Source of the DNA: CAWFKW01 sp964568655
Lineage (GTDB): Bacteria; Bacteroidota; Ignavibacteria; Tepidaquicellales; OLB5
Length of the DNA stretch: 6,911 nt
Reading direction: 5' to 3'
NCBI GenBank assembly: GCA_964568655.1
Contig: CAZMRG010000167.1
Coordinates: 1 to 6,911, forward strand
In this document: piece after piece, positions 1 through 6,668 of the stretch
Position numbering within the stretch: the stretch's first letter is position 1
Layout of the letters: every line of letters begins with the position of its first letter
The notes under the pieces: model-generated
Seen by the model: only the letters and a program-made list of their open reading frames with translations
Told to the model about the DNA's origin: nothing
The model's database searches: none
Translations under genes and position numbers: made by a program

Positions 1-425
1 GATTTGGTTATGACATACATAAATTTGTACGGGGAAGAAAGCTCATTCTCGGCGGCGTTGAAATAAAATATCCGCGCGGGTTACTGGGGCACTCAGATGC
101 TGATGTTCTTCTTCATTCAATTTGCGATGCGCTTCTTGGCGCGGCAGGATTGAAGGATATAGGGCATTACTTTCCGAACACAGAAAAGAAATGGAAAAAT
201 GTTTCAAGCATGATACTGCTAAAAGAATGCGCAAGGTTAATACTCCATGAAAAGCTAGAGATCAATAACATAGATTGCACGATAATATTAGAAGAACCAA
301 AGATAAGCGGTTATGTCGATCAAATGGAAGCTAATATAGCGCGCGCGCTTAAGATCAGGAGAAACCAAATTTCTATCAAATCGACTACTTCCGAGGGTCT
401 TGGTTTTATAGGCGCCAAAAAATGA
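1..425 (+). CDS. ispF: 2-C-methyl-D-erythritol 2,4-cyclodiphosphate synthase (IspF), 5'-partial, with premature TGA
   Basis: IspF cyclises 4-diphosphocytidyl-methylerythritol 2-phosphate to methylerythritol 2,4-cyclodiphosphate with release of CMP, in the cytoplasmic MEP pathway to isoprenoids; the family is a metal-dependent homotrimer. The reading frame enters at base 3 (bases 1-2 finish an upstream codon), so only about four N-terminal residues are missing. Visible hallmarks are FGYDIH (metal-binding Asp and His, matching D8 and H10 of E. coli), LILGGVEI, GHSDADVLLH (second His pair, H34 and H42), DALLGAAGLKDIGHYFPNT and the late motif STTSEGLGFIG. The frame stops at TGA 423-425, about 11 residues before the family's usual end. 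The normal C-terminus continues in the same frame beyond it, to TAA at 456-458. The residues just before the stop (GAKK) also differ from the usual GRxE. The family assignment is firm. Whether the product is functional depends on whether the TGA is real. Confidence 0.95.
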   Translation, partial: FGYDIHKFVRGRKLILGGVEIKYPRGLLGHSDADVLLHSICDALLGAAGLKDIGHYFPNTEKKWKNVSSMILLKECARLILHEKLEINNIDCTIILEEPKISGYVDQMEANIARALKIRRNQISIKSTTSEGLGFIGAKK

Positions 426-458
426 TGCTCGTCATATGCAATTTGCCTTCTAAAATAA
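423..458 (+). other. In-frame TGA and untranslated remnant of the IspF C-terminus
   Basis: Reading past TGA 423-425 in the same frame gives CSSYAICLLK and then TAA at 456-458. This matches the usual end of IspF (E. coli: EGIACEAVALLIK) position for position. The TGA sits at the conserved glycine that follows the Glu of GRxEG. A single G-to-T change in a GGA codon would explain it. The seven bases between TAA 458 and the lnt start fit normal tight gene spacing, which also suggests that 458 is the ancestral end of ispF. Possible causes are a sequencing or assembly error, a true nonsense mutation, or recoding. Reassignment of TGA across the genome is unlikely because lnt, the small HU gene and lptC all end in TGA at natural positions. 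Confidence 0.8.
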
Positions 459-465
459 TTACATT

Positions 466-2148
466 TTGAATTCATCTCCGCCAAAAAAAAATCGTTTAGT
501 AAATCTCACTGTTTGTATTTTAAGCGGCCTGCTGATGGGCTTTGCTTTCCCGCCGTTTAAGACATGGTTTCTTGTATATCCCGGCGTAATTCTAATGCTT
601 CATATGATATATACTTCAGGCAGGCTGCGGCAGGCTTTTGGAAGAGGATATATTATATTGCTGGCGTTCAACGCGTCCTCAGTGTACTGGATAGGCCATT
701 GGGAAGGAAATGATATTTTCCTGAAGATCGGCGGCGGAGCAACGGTTATGGCTCATCCGTTATTCATGCTGATTCCGCTTCTGGTTTCATACGGAATTTA
801 TAAGGCTCTTAGAAAAGAAGCCGCAATATTCTTATTCCCGTTAATATGGGTTGGATTTGAATACCTTGATAATATCTGGCAGCTTTCATTTCCCTGGCTT
901 GAATTAGGCAATACCGAAACTTACAACCTGAACAGAATTCAATATGCGGATTTGATAGGAGTGCACGGCATAACATTTATTATTTGCATTATTTCTGTTG
1001 TATTGTACGTATTAACTATCCGCTTTAATAAGAAATCATGGAAGATAATTTCGGCTCCGTCATTAGCCTCAATAATTCTCATATTCATCTTAATAACCTG
1101 GCCATATTTTTATTCATATAATAAATTAAACTCACCCGATAATTCAAAATATTTCAGCACAACCGATTCATCCAAGCTTATCAAATCAACAATTATTCAG
1201 CCGAATGTCGACCCTGAAACCAAGTGGGTTCTTGAGAAGAAGGATTCGCTGGTTGACGCATATATCAAACATCTGAATGACGCGCTGAAAACGAACGCGG
1301 ATCTGTACATACTTCATGAAACCGCAACGCCGTATTACTTTTTCGAAGATTACAATTATTACAATACAAAAAAATTCCTGGACTTTGTTAACAATAACCG
1401 TAAGTATTTGCTGATAGGGATACCTCACCTGTATTATTATCCGGACAGCGTAAAGGCCCCCAAAGAAAGCGGGACCAGCAGCATTACTAAAAGAAGATTT
1501 GATACATTTAACTCGGCTGTTTTACTTGAACCTGATAAACAAATAAACGATTTCACAATCCACAAAAAATCCAAGCTTGTCCCTTTCAGCGAGCGGGCGC
1601 CGTACCAGGAGTACATTCCGTTTCTTACGAAATGGATAAAGTGGGGAGTTGGAATAAGTTCATGGCAAAGAGGCGACGGGCTCACATTATTCAATTTATC
1701 AAATCCAATATTTAAAGAACGCGCTAAATTCGAAACTTTGATATGTTTTGAATCAGTATTCAGCGATTACGTAAGCGGGGGGATAAAGAACGGAGCTGAG
1801 TTTATTGTTATTATTACAAATGACGGGTGGTTTGGGAAATCATCAGGACCGGTGCAGCACGAACAGTATGCTGTGCTCAGGGCGATTGAAAACAGGAAAT
1901 GGATAATCAGGGCCGCGCAGACAGGAATTTCAAGCTACATCGACCCGCTGGGGAATCAATATGATGAAACCGGATTAAATACCGAAGCCGTAATTTCAAA
2001 AACAATTATTGCAAATGATGAAATGACATTTTATGCGGAACACGGGGATATAATAGGAAAAGCAGGCTATTATATATTAATAATAAGCCTGCTTTTAAGT
2101 ATAATACTTTATTACGCAGTCAACAGAAAGAGAAGCAGGCTGGCCTGA
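466..2148 (+). CDS. lnt: Apolipoprotein N-acyltransferase (Lnt)
   Basis: Lnt transfers an acyl chain from a phospholipid to the N-terminal cysteine of diacylated lipoproteins in the inner membrane, the last step of lipoprotein maturation. The 560-residue product has a multi-pass hydrophobic N-terminal part (segments near residues 13-50, 61-75, 96-131, 166-186 and 196-215), then a nitrilase-type domain from about STIIQPNVDP (residue 241), and a final membrane segment at about 534-551 followed by a basic tail. The catalytic triad fits the family: Glu285 in HETATP, Lys368 in KSKLVPFSE and Cys427 in LICFES. Glu376 and Glu429 match two further conserved glutamates. E. coli Lnt has about 512 residues, so this one is slightly long. 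The start is TTG at 466; the frame is closed by TAA at 451-453 and there is no ATG until codon 24. No Shine-Dalgarno sequence is visible. The gene is probably cotranscribed with ispF. Its 3' end overlaps the opposing HU-SPOR gene by 37 bases. Confidence 0.95.
   Translation: MNSSPPKKNRLVNLTVCILSGLLMGFAFPPFKTWFLVYPGVILMLHMIYTSGRLRQAFGRGYIILLAFNASSVYWIGHWEGNDIFLKIGGGATVMAHPLFMLIPLLVSYGIYKALRKEAAIFLFPLIWVGFEYLDNIWQLSFPWLELGNTETYNLNRIQYADLIGVHGITFIICIISVVLYVLTIRFNKKSWKIISAPSLASIILIFILITWPYFYSYNKLNSPDNSKYFSTTDSSKLIKSTIIQPNVDPETKWVLEKKDSLVDAYIKHLNDALKTNADLYILHETATPYYFFEDYNYYNTKKFLDFVNNNRKYLLIGIPHLYYYPDSVKAPKESGTSSITKRRFDTFNSAVLLEPDKQINDFTIHKKSKLVPFSERAPYQEYIPFLTKWIKWGVGISSWQRGDGLTLFNLSNPIFKERAKFETLICFESVFSDYVSGGIKNGAEFIVIITNDGWFGKSSGPVQHEQYAVLRAIENRKWIIRAAQTGISSYIDPLGNQYDETGLNTEAVISKTIIANDEMTFYAEHGDIIGKAGYYILIISLLLSIILYYAVNRKRSRLA
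2058..2096 (-). terminator. Hairpin inside the lnt 3' end, candidate terminator for the minus-strand HU-SPOR gene
   Basis: Bases 2058-2068 pair perfectly with 2086-2096 (11 bp, AAAAGCAGGCT against AGCCTGCTTTT). The stem gains 4 further pairs (2069-2072 with 2081-2084) if A2085 bulges out. On the minus strand the hairpin starts 15 bases past the HU-SPOR stop codon and ends in a run of four T followed by CC. The A/T flanks are symmetric, so it also has terminator shape on the + strand, but there it lies within lnt codons 531-544, where translating ribosomes should prevent folding. The short T run keeps confidence moderate. Confidence 0.45.
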
Positions 2149-3962
2149 AGCTTAAGCCCTTCTTTCTTTCTGAGTTCCTCTGCTTTTTTCCTTGCCTGAT
2201 CTAAACTTGAGAACTCGCCAAATCTAACCCGGTACCATGTACCCTTGGCGCCCAAATCGGCTTTCATCATTGTACCCGCTAAGCCGTCTATCTTTAATGA
2301 TTGAACAATGCCGATCCTCTTGTTAGCTTTCGCATCAGAATCCCAGGCAGATTCCTGAATAGTGTACTTGCCGTTATCAAGCTTTACATAAATTACTTTG
2401 AATTTATCATCCATCCAGCCCATTGAGTTCTGCGTCACGCCGTCAAGCTTTGTTTCCTGCTGAGGCTGCTGCTGTTTCTCCGGCGGCTTGCTTGTTTGCT
2501 GCTGCTGCTGAACAGGCTGTTGGGTTTTGGTCTCTGTCTTCGGCTGTTCCGTATTCGGCTGAGTTGTACTCTGCTGTGTAGTGTTCTGGGTTGTGTTTTG
2601 CTGCTGCAGTTGATTTTGCTGATCGCTGCTTGTAACCGGCGGGGTCACGTTATTGTTCTGAGGATTAGTATTTGCATCTTTCAGCACATTCTGTTCAGCT
2701 TTGTTGTTTGGCGCTGTCTGCTCGGTAACAGGCTTCTCTTCGTTCACCTGTTCTGTATTCGGAGTTTCCACCGGTTTGAAAAAGATCTTGTAAATTACCG
2801 GCGAAAAGATCAGGAGCACAAGCACGATTGAGAAAAATATGATAAAAGTAGTAACGTATATCTTTAATTTTGATTTATACTCAGCTTCCTTGGTCGCCTG
2901 GTATAAAAGCTCATATTCGAAAGAAAGGTTCTGAGTATCAGTTGCGTTTGCTTCAACGTCTTTATACCAGATATAATACGAATTATCGCTTGCCCTGTAC
3001 TCGCCTGTGCCGTTTGCGCTTCCGTTGCCGTTTGTAGCAACGGGCGGCTTGGGAGTTTCGACTGTAGGGAACGTCATGTTCTCGCGCACTGGGGGGTTCG
3101 TAATTTCATTGTGAAGCTCAACTACGCTTGGAGGTATAACATTCTGCACAAGCGGCTGTTCGGTTGTTTCTTCTATCTTAGCCGATGTACGTTTATTTTC
3201 TTCTTTAAGTTCTGTAAAGAAATCCGAAAAGGTCTTTTGGGACAGGTCCTCTATTTCCTGAGCTTTCTTTTCTTCCGCAGGCGCGTTAACTATGGTTTCC
3301 TGAACGGTTTCAACTTTCTCGGTTTCTTTGAGCGGCTCAGGTATTACCTCGGGCGGCTTTTCCGTTTTTTCTTCTTTTATATTTTCTACCGGCAATTTAT
3401 CTTTTTCAGCTACAGGTATCTTCCACAACGGCTTGGTCATTCCGCTCTGCTGATAAGCTTTGGGAATTTCTTCAACCGGTTTAGTAATCTTATCCAGAAT
3501 TTCTTCGCGTTTCTTCTTAAGCTCTTCTTCAACCGGGTTAACTGTTTCAGGGTTAACAGTGACCGGGTTTACGGTTGTTTGCGGCGGTTCCTCCCTGTTA
3601 GATAATACCGGAATTTCAGGCGTTTTAGTTACAGGTTCCTCAGTTGTTTTAAAAACCGGGGCAGTTTCGGATATTGAAGGGGTTATATAAACCGTTTCTC
3701 CCGAGCCCTGGTTGACCTCGTCTTCCAGCTTTGAAGTAGCAAGGAATTCAACGGTTTTTTTATAACCGTTTGTATCGGCCGAATCTCCGTTACCCTTATT
3801 AAACTTAATTATGAACTCGCCAAAATTTGCGACATCAACAATATTGTCCTGTTTAACCCCCGATATTATAATCGAAAATATGTCATCATATATCTTCTCG
3901 GCCTCGAACGTGGTCAGCTTAAAATACTTGGATATTTTTTCGACTATTTCTTCTTTTAACAT
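2112..3962 (-). CDS. HU-like domain, transmembrane and SPOR domain protein
   Basis: The 616-residue protein has three parts. Residues 1-84 look like an HU/IHF-type domain: a helical start, the VDVANFGEFIIKF strand motif, and a closing KKTVEFLATSKLEDEVN segment like the last HU helix. The arm between them is short and lacks the usual GRNP-type motif. Residues about 85-366 form an acidic, Pro/Glu/Thr-rich linker. A single membrane helix lies at about 367-391, preceded by Lys-rich KSKLK, which predicts N-in topology. A Gln/Asn/Thr-rich periplasmic linker (about 400-506) leads to a SPOR domain (about 520-603; KYTIQESAW near its start, GTWYRVRFGEFSSLDQARKKAEEL near its end), a fold that binds septal, denuded peptidoglycan. 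HU plus SPOR proteins are known in Bacteroidota, but the role of the combination is not established to my knowledge. The ATG has a weak upstream AGGGA. The gene lies 39 bases downstream of the small HU gene, so an operon is likely. The last 12 residues (LQASLLLFLLTA) lie in the overlap with lnt. Confidence 0.88.
   Translation of the reverse strand: MLKEEIVEKISKYFKLTTFEAEKIYDDIFSIIISGVKQDNIVDVANFGEFIIKFNKGNGDSADTNGYKKTVEFLATSKLEDEVNQGSGETVYITPSISETAPVFKTTEEPVTKTPEIPVLSNREEPPQTTVNPVTVNPETVNPVEEELKKKREEILDKITKPVEEIPKAYQQSGMTKPLWKIPVAEKDKLPVENIKEEKTEKPPEVIPEPLKETEKVETVQETIVNAPAEEKKAQEIEDLSQKTFSDFFTELKEENKRTSAKIEETTEQPLVQNVIPPSVVELHNEITNPPVRENMTFPTVETPKPPVATNGNGSANGTGEYRASDNSYYIWYKDVEANATDTQNLSFEYELLYQATKEAEYKSKLKIYVTTFIIFFSIVLVLLIFSPVIYKIFFKPVETPNTEQVNEEKPVTEQTAPNNKAEQNVLKDANTNPQNNNVTPPVTSSDQQNQLQQQNTTQNTTQQSTTQPNTEQPKTETKTQQPVQQQQQTSKPPEKQQQPQQETKLDGVTQNSMGWMDDKFKVIYVKLDNGKYTIQESAWDSDAKANKRIGIVQSLKIDGLAGTMMKADLGAKGTWYRVRFGEFSSLDQARKKAEELRKKEGLKLQASLLLFLLTA
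2445..2627 (-). repeat. Low-complexity Gln/Thr/Asn-rich coding tract
   Basis: This stretch encodes about residues 446-506 of the HU-SPOR protein, mostly Gln, Thr, Pro and Asn with several CAG runs (seen as CTG repeats on the + strand). It forms the periplasmic tether between membrane helix and SPOR domain. Such trinucleotide tracts are prone to change in length between strains. Confidence 0.7.
3531..3575 (-). repeat. Three 15-base tandem units encoding TVNP[V/E]
   Basis: Residues 130-144 of the HU-SPOR protein read TVNPV, TVNPE, TVNPV. The DNA shows three similar but not identical 15-base units, so the duplication has diverged. It lies in the cytoplasmic linker after the HU-like domain and probably reflects expansion of a flexible segment. 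Confidence 0.7.
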
Positions 3963-4001
3963 ACTTCCCTTTTTTAGTGATGGGGAACACGTTTTAAATG
4001 T

Positions 4002-4259
4002 TCAAACGTTTAAATTATCCAGAAAATTCTTATCAGGATCAAACTGTATATGATTCCTGAATAATTGCGGACTATCTCCAACCTTAAACGGCTTCTTTGA
4101 CGTGATTGTAAACTTACCGAAATTCTCGATCTCTATCACGCCGTCTTTCTTCAGTTTTTCTGAGATCCTCTCGATTACTATGCTGATAATCATCTCCGCT
4201 CTTCCGGCGGTGATGGCGTTATCAACTGAAACTTTATTTATAAGATCTATTGTATTCAT
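4002..4259 (-). CDS. Small HU/IHF-family DNA-binding protein
   Basis: The 85-residue protein has the HU family layout: MNTIDLINKVSVDNAITAGRAEMIISIVIERISEKLKKD as the helical dimerisation part, GVIEIENFGKFTI as the hallmark beta strand, and a closing FDPDKNFLDNLN helix. HU proteins form dimers that bend and bridge DNA in the nucleoid. The arm segment (SKKPFKVGDSPQLFRNH) is Lys/Arg-bearing but lacks the typical GRNP motif whose proline intercalates in DNA, so binding strength may differ from standard HU. The ATG at 4259-4257 has no Shine-Dalgarno sequence, as is common in Bacteroidota, and the stop is TGA. It is the first gene after a 394-base gap and precedes the HU-SPOR gene by 39 bases. The two may form mixed HU dimers; this is inference. 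Confidence 0.88.
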   Translation of the reverse strand: MNTIDLINKVSVDNAITAGRAEMIISIVIERISEKLKKDGVIEIENFGKFTITSKKPFKVGDSPQLFRNHIQFDPDKNFLDNLNV

Positions 4260-4653
4260 TTAAAAAATTGTAAATTTACGGTCACATATCTCCGGCAGTC
4301 ATATCTTCAGAAACGGGGCGTATGGACACACTTTTGGTCAAAATATCAAATTTATTATTTTTATTCAATAGTAACTAACTTGATAAAAGAACCAATCCGG
4401 ATCGCTCAAATTAGAATCAAATATGTTGTCCAAAATAGTCCGGCATCAACTATCACTTTAATTTGCCTTTCTAACTGCACTAATATAATGAATTAATTAG
4501 AAAAGTCAAATACCTACCAAAAATGGCAAAAAAGATTTATTGAATTCTAGTTCAAAAACTGCATATTTCTGAAGAATTCCCCGTATGAAATGTTTCTAAA
4601 TATAACCATTATTTTACAAAGATTGGCGATTAAAATCACTGGTGAAGAGGCGG
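4260..4653. other. Gene-free intergenic stretch of 394 bases
   Basis: The stretch separates the end of the OstA-like gene from the start of the small HU gene, both on the minus strand. It is AT-rich. The open frames I read on the + strand are very short (at most about 18 codons) and have no recognisable product. It contains the candidate HU promoter and a weak inverted repeat (4542-4548 with 4573-4579, 7 bp, 24-base loop) that on the minus strand precedes an AATAAATC-T6 tract and might weakly terminate the lpt operon. I see no tRNA, riboswitch or mobile-element signature. Confidence 0.6.
4340..4368 (-). promoter_or_regulatory. Candidate promoter for the HU / HU-SPOR pair
   Basis: On the minus strand, TTGAAT (4368-4363) and TATTTT (4345-4340) are separated by 17 bases, a sigma-70-like arrangement. 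Within the spacer, TAAATTTG (4354-4347) also matches the Bacteroidota -7 consensus TAnnTTTG, but no TTG was found at the expected distance upstream of it. Transcription would begin about 75 bases before the HU start codon. The region is AT-rich, so chance matches are likely. Confidence 0.3.
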
Positions 4654-6096
4654 CTACTCAAGTCTTTTTGGCTTGTCATTTCTGACCCTGAATCCAAGCA
4701 GTCTCAGCCCCGGGATGTCTAAAAGGTTCTCAGGAAAGAAAGTACCTTTTGGCTTACCAATAATATTGACCTTTGTAACCTGTTTATCATTAAAATGAAG
4801 AGTTATTATTTCGCCGTTTGACTTATTGGCTCCGTTCGGATTTTTCTGGTCATAAACGAAATATATGCTTGCTGCATTCGTATCTACCCTGATATAATCA
4901 AGCTCATTTTCTTTGAATTTCATAAACATAAAGACTCCTGATATCTGGTCATACCGGTCGGGATAATCCGAACTGAACTGCATGGCAAAAGCGCTTTTGT
5001 TCACATAGATATCCTGCAACACATCTTTGAAATCGGCATATATCGAGTCTCCCGTAACCTGCATATTATCTTTCCACACTGCCGGATTCTTAGAGAGAGC
5101 CATAACGCCTCCCTCGCCTGATATATCCCGGAAATAATACCCAACTTCCGAACTTGCGAGAAAATCAGTGCGTATGATCTTTACGCTGTCTTTAGCCACA
5201 TAATACTCGGGCTTATTCCTGAACGACTCCATCTGCTGGCTGAAAATGAACAGGGTATCCACTTTTTCATCTTTTGTTTCAATTTCAACAAGGCGCGCAT
5301 TACCTTTTATGAACGAATAATTTCTTTTTTCATAGTTCTCGCCGTAGTTACCGTATATTATTGCGTTCTTATTTGTGAAATTTATTTTTACGTTATCCTG
5401 CGCTATTGATTTTTTTTCAAAATCAAAGTATGTAGCTTTATCTGAATTAATGATCGTTGAATCGCTTTCAATTTTAACGTTCCCGTTTGCCGTGGATGTG
5501 CCGATGAGCTTTTCATAAACCAGGTCATCGGTATATATCGTAGTTGAATCGGTTACGATCTTAACATTTCCGTTGGCATATGATTTCCCGACTGAACGCA
5601 GATATTTAAGACGATCTGATGTGATAACGTACTTATTGTCGGTGATCTTCACGTTGCCATGAAATTCGGCAAGGTCCTGGTTGAAATAATAAATGCCGTA
5701 ATCAGCCTTAAGAGTGGTTTTAGTATCGTTCAGCACGGCCCCGTTAGGGCAGACCACTTTTGATTCATCGCCGTAATATGTACCAAACGGCGCGGTAATG
5801 GTCATTGTATCTTTTACAACGTGAACGTTTGTATAAAGATCGGCTTTATTTTCCTTAAAGTACTGAACTACTCTGCCGCAGGTGATCTTCACATCATTAT
5901 GGGTCAACGAAACATTTCCTATCGCTTCCCTCACATCTTCGCCGTTAATTGTTTTTCCGATCAAACTATCGGCATGATTAATTGTTATTTTATCCTGAGC
6001 CCGCGTTACGGAGCTAAGACAAAAGATAAATATAAAGTTTAGCAGAAAAACTATTAACAATTTACCGGGATTAATACTTATCAAACGTCCGTTCAT
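4654..6096 (-). CDS. OstA/LptA-like LPS-transport periplasmic protein
   Basis: The 480-residue protein starts with a signal peptide (hydrophobic core about residues 12-28, likely cut after TRA33). It then shows the repeated strand pattern of OstA/LptA proteins: EAIGNVSLTHNDVKITCGR, AEFHGNVKITDNKYVITSDRL, SYANGNVKIVTDSTTIYTDDLVYE, STANGNVKIESDSTIINSDKATY, and later QDNVKI and KGNARL. The family folds as a beta-jellyroll filament that carries lipopolysaccharide from the inner-membrane complex towards LptD. At 480 residues it is much longer than E. coli LptA (about 185), as in OstA-like proteins of Bacteroidota and relatives; no beta-barrel like that of LptD is evident. Its ATG overlaps the lptC stop by 4 bases (6093-6096), which points to translational coupling. 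It could be called LptA or simply OstA-like; I leave the symbol blank. The stop is TAG. Confidence 0.85.
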   Translation of the reverse strand: MNGRLISINPGKLLIVFLLNFIFIFCLSSVTRAQDKITINHADSLIGKTINGEDVREAIGNVSLTHNDVKITCGRVVQYFKENKADLYTNVHVVKDTMTITAPFGTYYGDESKVVCPNGAVLNDTKTTLKADYGIYYFNQDLAEFHGNVKITDNKYVITSDRLKYLRSVGKSYANGNVKIVTDSTTIYTDDLVYEKLIGTSTANGNVKIESDSTIINSDKATYFDFEKKSIAQDNVKINFTNKNAIIYGNYGENYEKRNYSFIKGNARLVEIETKDEKVDTLFIFSQQMESFRNKPEYYVAKDSVKIIRTDFLASSEVGYYFRDISGEGGVMALSKNPAVWKDNMQVTGDSIYADFKDVLQDIYVNKSAFAMQFSSDYPDRYDQISGVFMFMKFKENELDYIRVDTNAASIYFVYDQKNPNGANKSNGEIITLHFNDKQVTKVNIIGKPKGTFFPENLLDIPGLRLLGFRVRNDKPKRLE

Positions 6097-6626
6097 TTCT
6101 GCACCTGCCCGCTCACTTTGTAAATCACGTAATTCTTAAGATTCTGGTCAGATTCAAACCCATAGCCCTGTATGTCGTCTGTTTTAGTTTTGATATGAAC
6201 AAATTCATCTGTCTTTATCTTCTGCGTTTTATTCACCCAGTAAAGTTTTTCGGTCGTTAAGTCGCTTCCGTCCTGCGAGACAAGCTTAACATTATCATAA
6301 ACCTCAACATCCTTTGTCACATCAAATATTTTGCCTCTCCTGCCGGTTAGCGTTGAGCTATAGACGCCTTTTTTGTAAAAATCCACAGTCGCCCCGCTAT
6401 CAATAAGCGTATAATTGAACTTAGCATATTGCCTTATATGCGCAGCTTTCAGAATAGCTTTAACGTATCCTGAATCGGAAAAAGTAACCGTTGTGTTATA
6501 ACTTTCCTGAGTTGGTATGCTATCGGGGCTAACAAGATTTGTTTTGGAAGGTTCAACTTTTTGCGTGCCGCAGGAATAGATCAACATGCAGGTAAATATC
6601 AACACATATAAAGAAGGGGCTCTCAC
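6093..6626 (-). CDS. lptC: LPS export protein LptC, predicted lipoprotein
   Basis: LptC is the bitopic or membrane-anchored component that receives LPS from the LptBFG transporter and passes it to LptA. The 177-residue product has a short hydrophobic leader ending in LIYSCG, a lipobox-like sequence with Cys19 as the lipidation site. The mature part matches LptC/YrbK: VTFSDSGYVKAILKAAHIRQY, GRRGKIFDVTKDVEVYDNVKLVSQDGSDLTTEKLYW and the closing DDIQGYGFESDQNLKNYVIYKVSGQV. E. coli LptC (191 residues) uses an uncleaved membrane helix instead, so lipid anchoring would differ. The start is GTG at 6626-6624: I found no ATG upstream before an in-frame TAA, and later starts would lose the leader. No Shine-Dalgarno sequence is visible. 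The next gene overlaps by 4 bases, and the gene upstream ends 42 bases away. Confidence 0.88.
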   Translation of the reverse strand: MRAPSLYVLIFTCMLIYSCGTQKVEPSKTNLVSPDSIPTQESYNTTVTFSDSGYVKAILKAAHIRQYAKFNYTLIDSGATVDFYKKGVYSSTLTGRRGKIFDVTKDVEVYDNVKLVSQDGSDLTTEKLYWVNKTQKIKTDEFVHIKTKTDDIQGYGFESDQNLKNYVIYKVSGQVQK

Positions 6627-6668
6627 TCTGAGTTCAGACGGGAAATTATTATTTCGTTCAGTTTAGTT

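Noticed and set aside
43..234. 63-codon minus-strand frame opposite ispF
   Set aside because: Lies entirely within the well-conserved ispF coding sequence.
423..425. TGA read as selenocysteine or as reassigned glycine
   Set aside because: No known selenoprotein IspF, no SECIS-like hairpin seen just downstream, and several other genes in the window use TGA as a natural stop.
2133..2146. Short inverted repeat CAGGC/GCCTG at the end of lnt as its terminator
   Set aside because: Five-base stem with a 2-base loop and no adjoining T run; cannot fold as a useful hairpin.
2496..2831. 111-codon open frame on the + strand opposite the Gln-rich linker and membrane helix
   Set aside because: Leu/Cys/Arg-rich antisense of CAG-type repeats; no independent support.
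3111..3605. 164-codon open frame on the + strand opposite HU-SPOR
   Set aside because: Its residues (long Phe/Leu/Arg runs) are the antisense image of the Glu/Lys/Pro-rich linker of HU-SPOR; no domain is recognisable.
4542..4579. Inverted repeat of GAATTCT / AGAATTC as an lpt operon terminator
   Set aside because: Only 7 AT-rich pairs with a 24-base loop; too weak to call, though noted in the intergenic entry.
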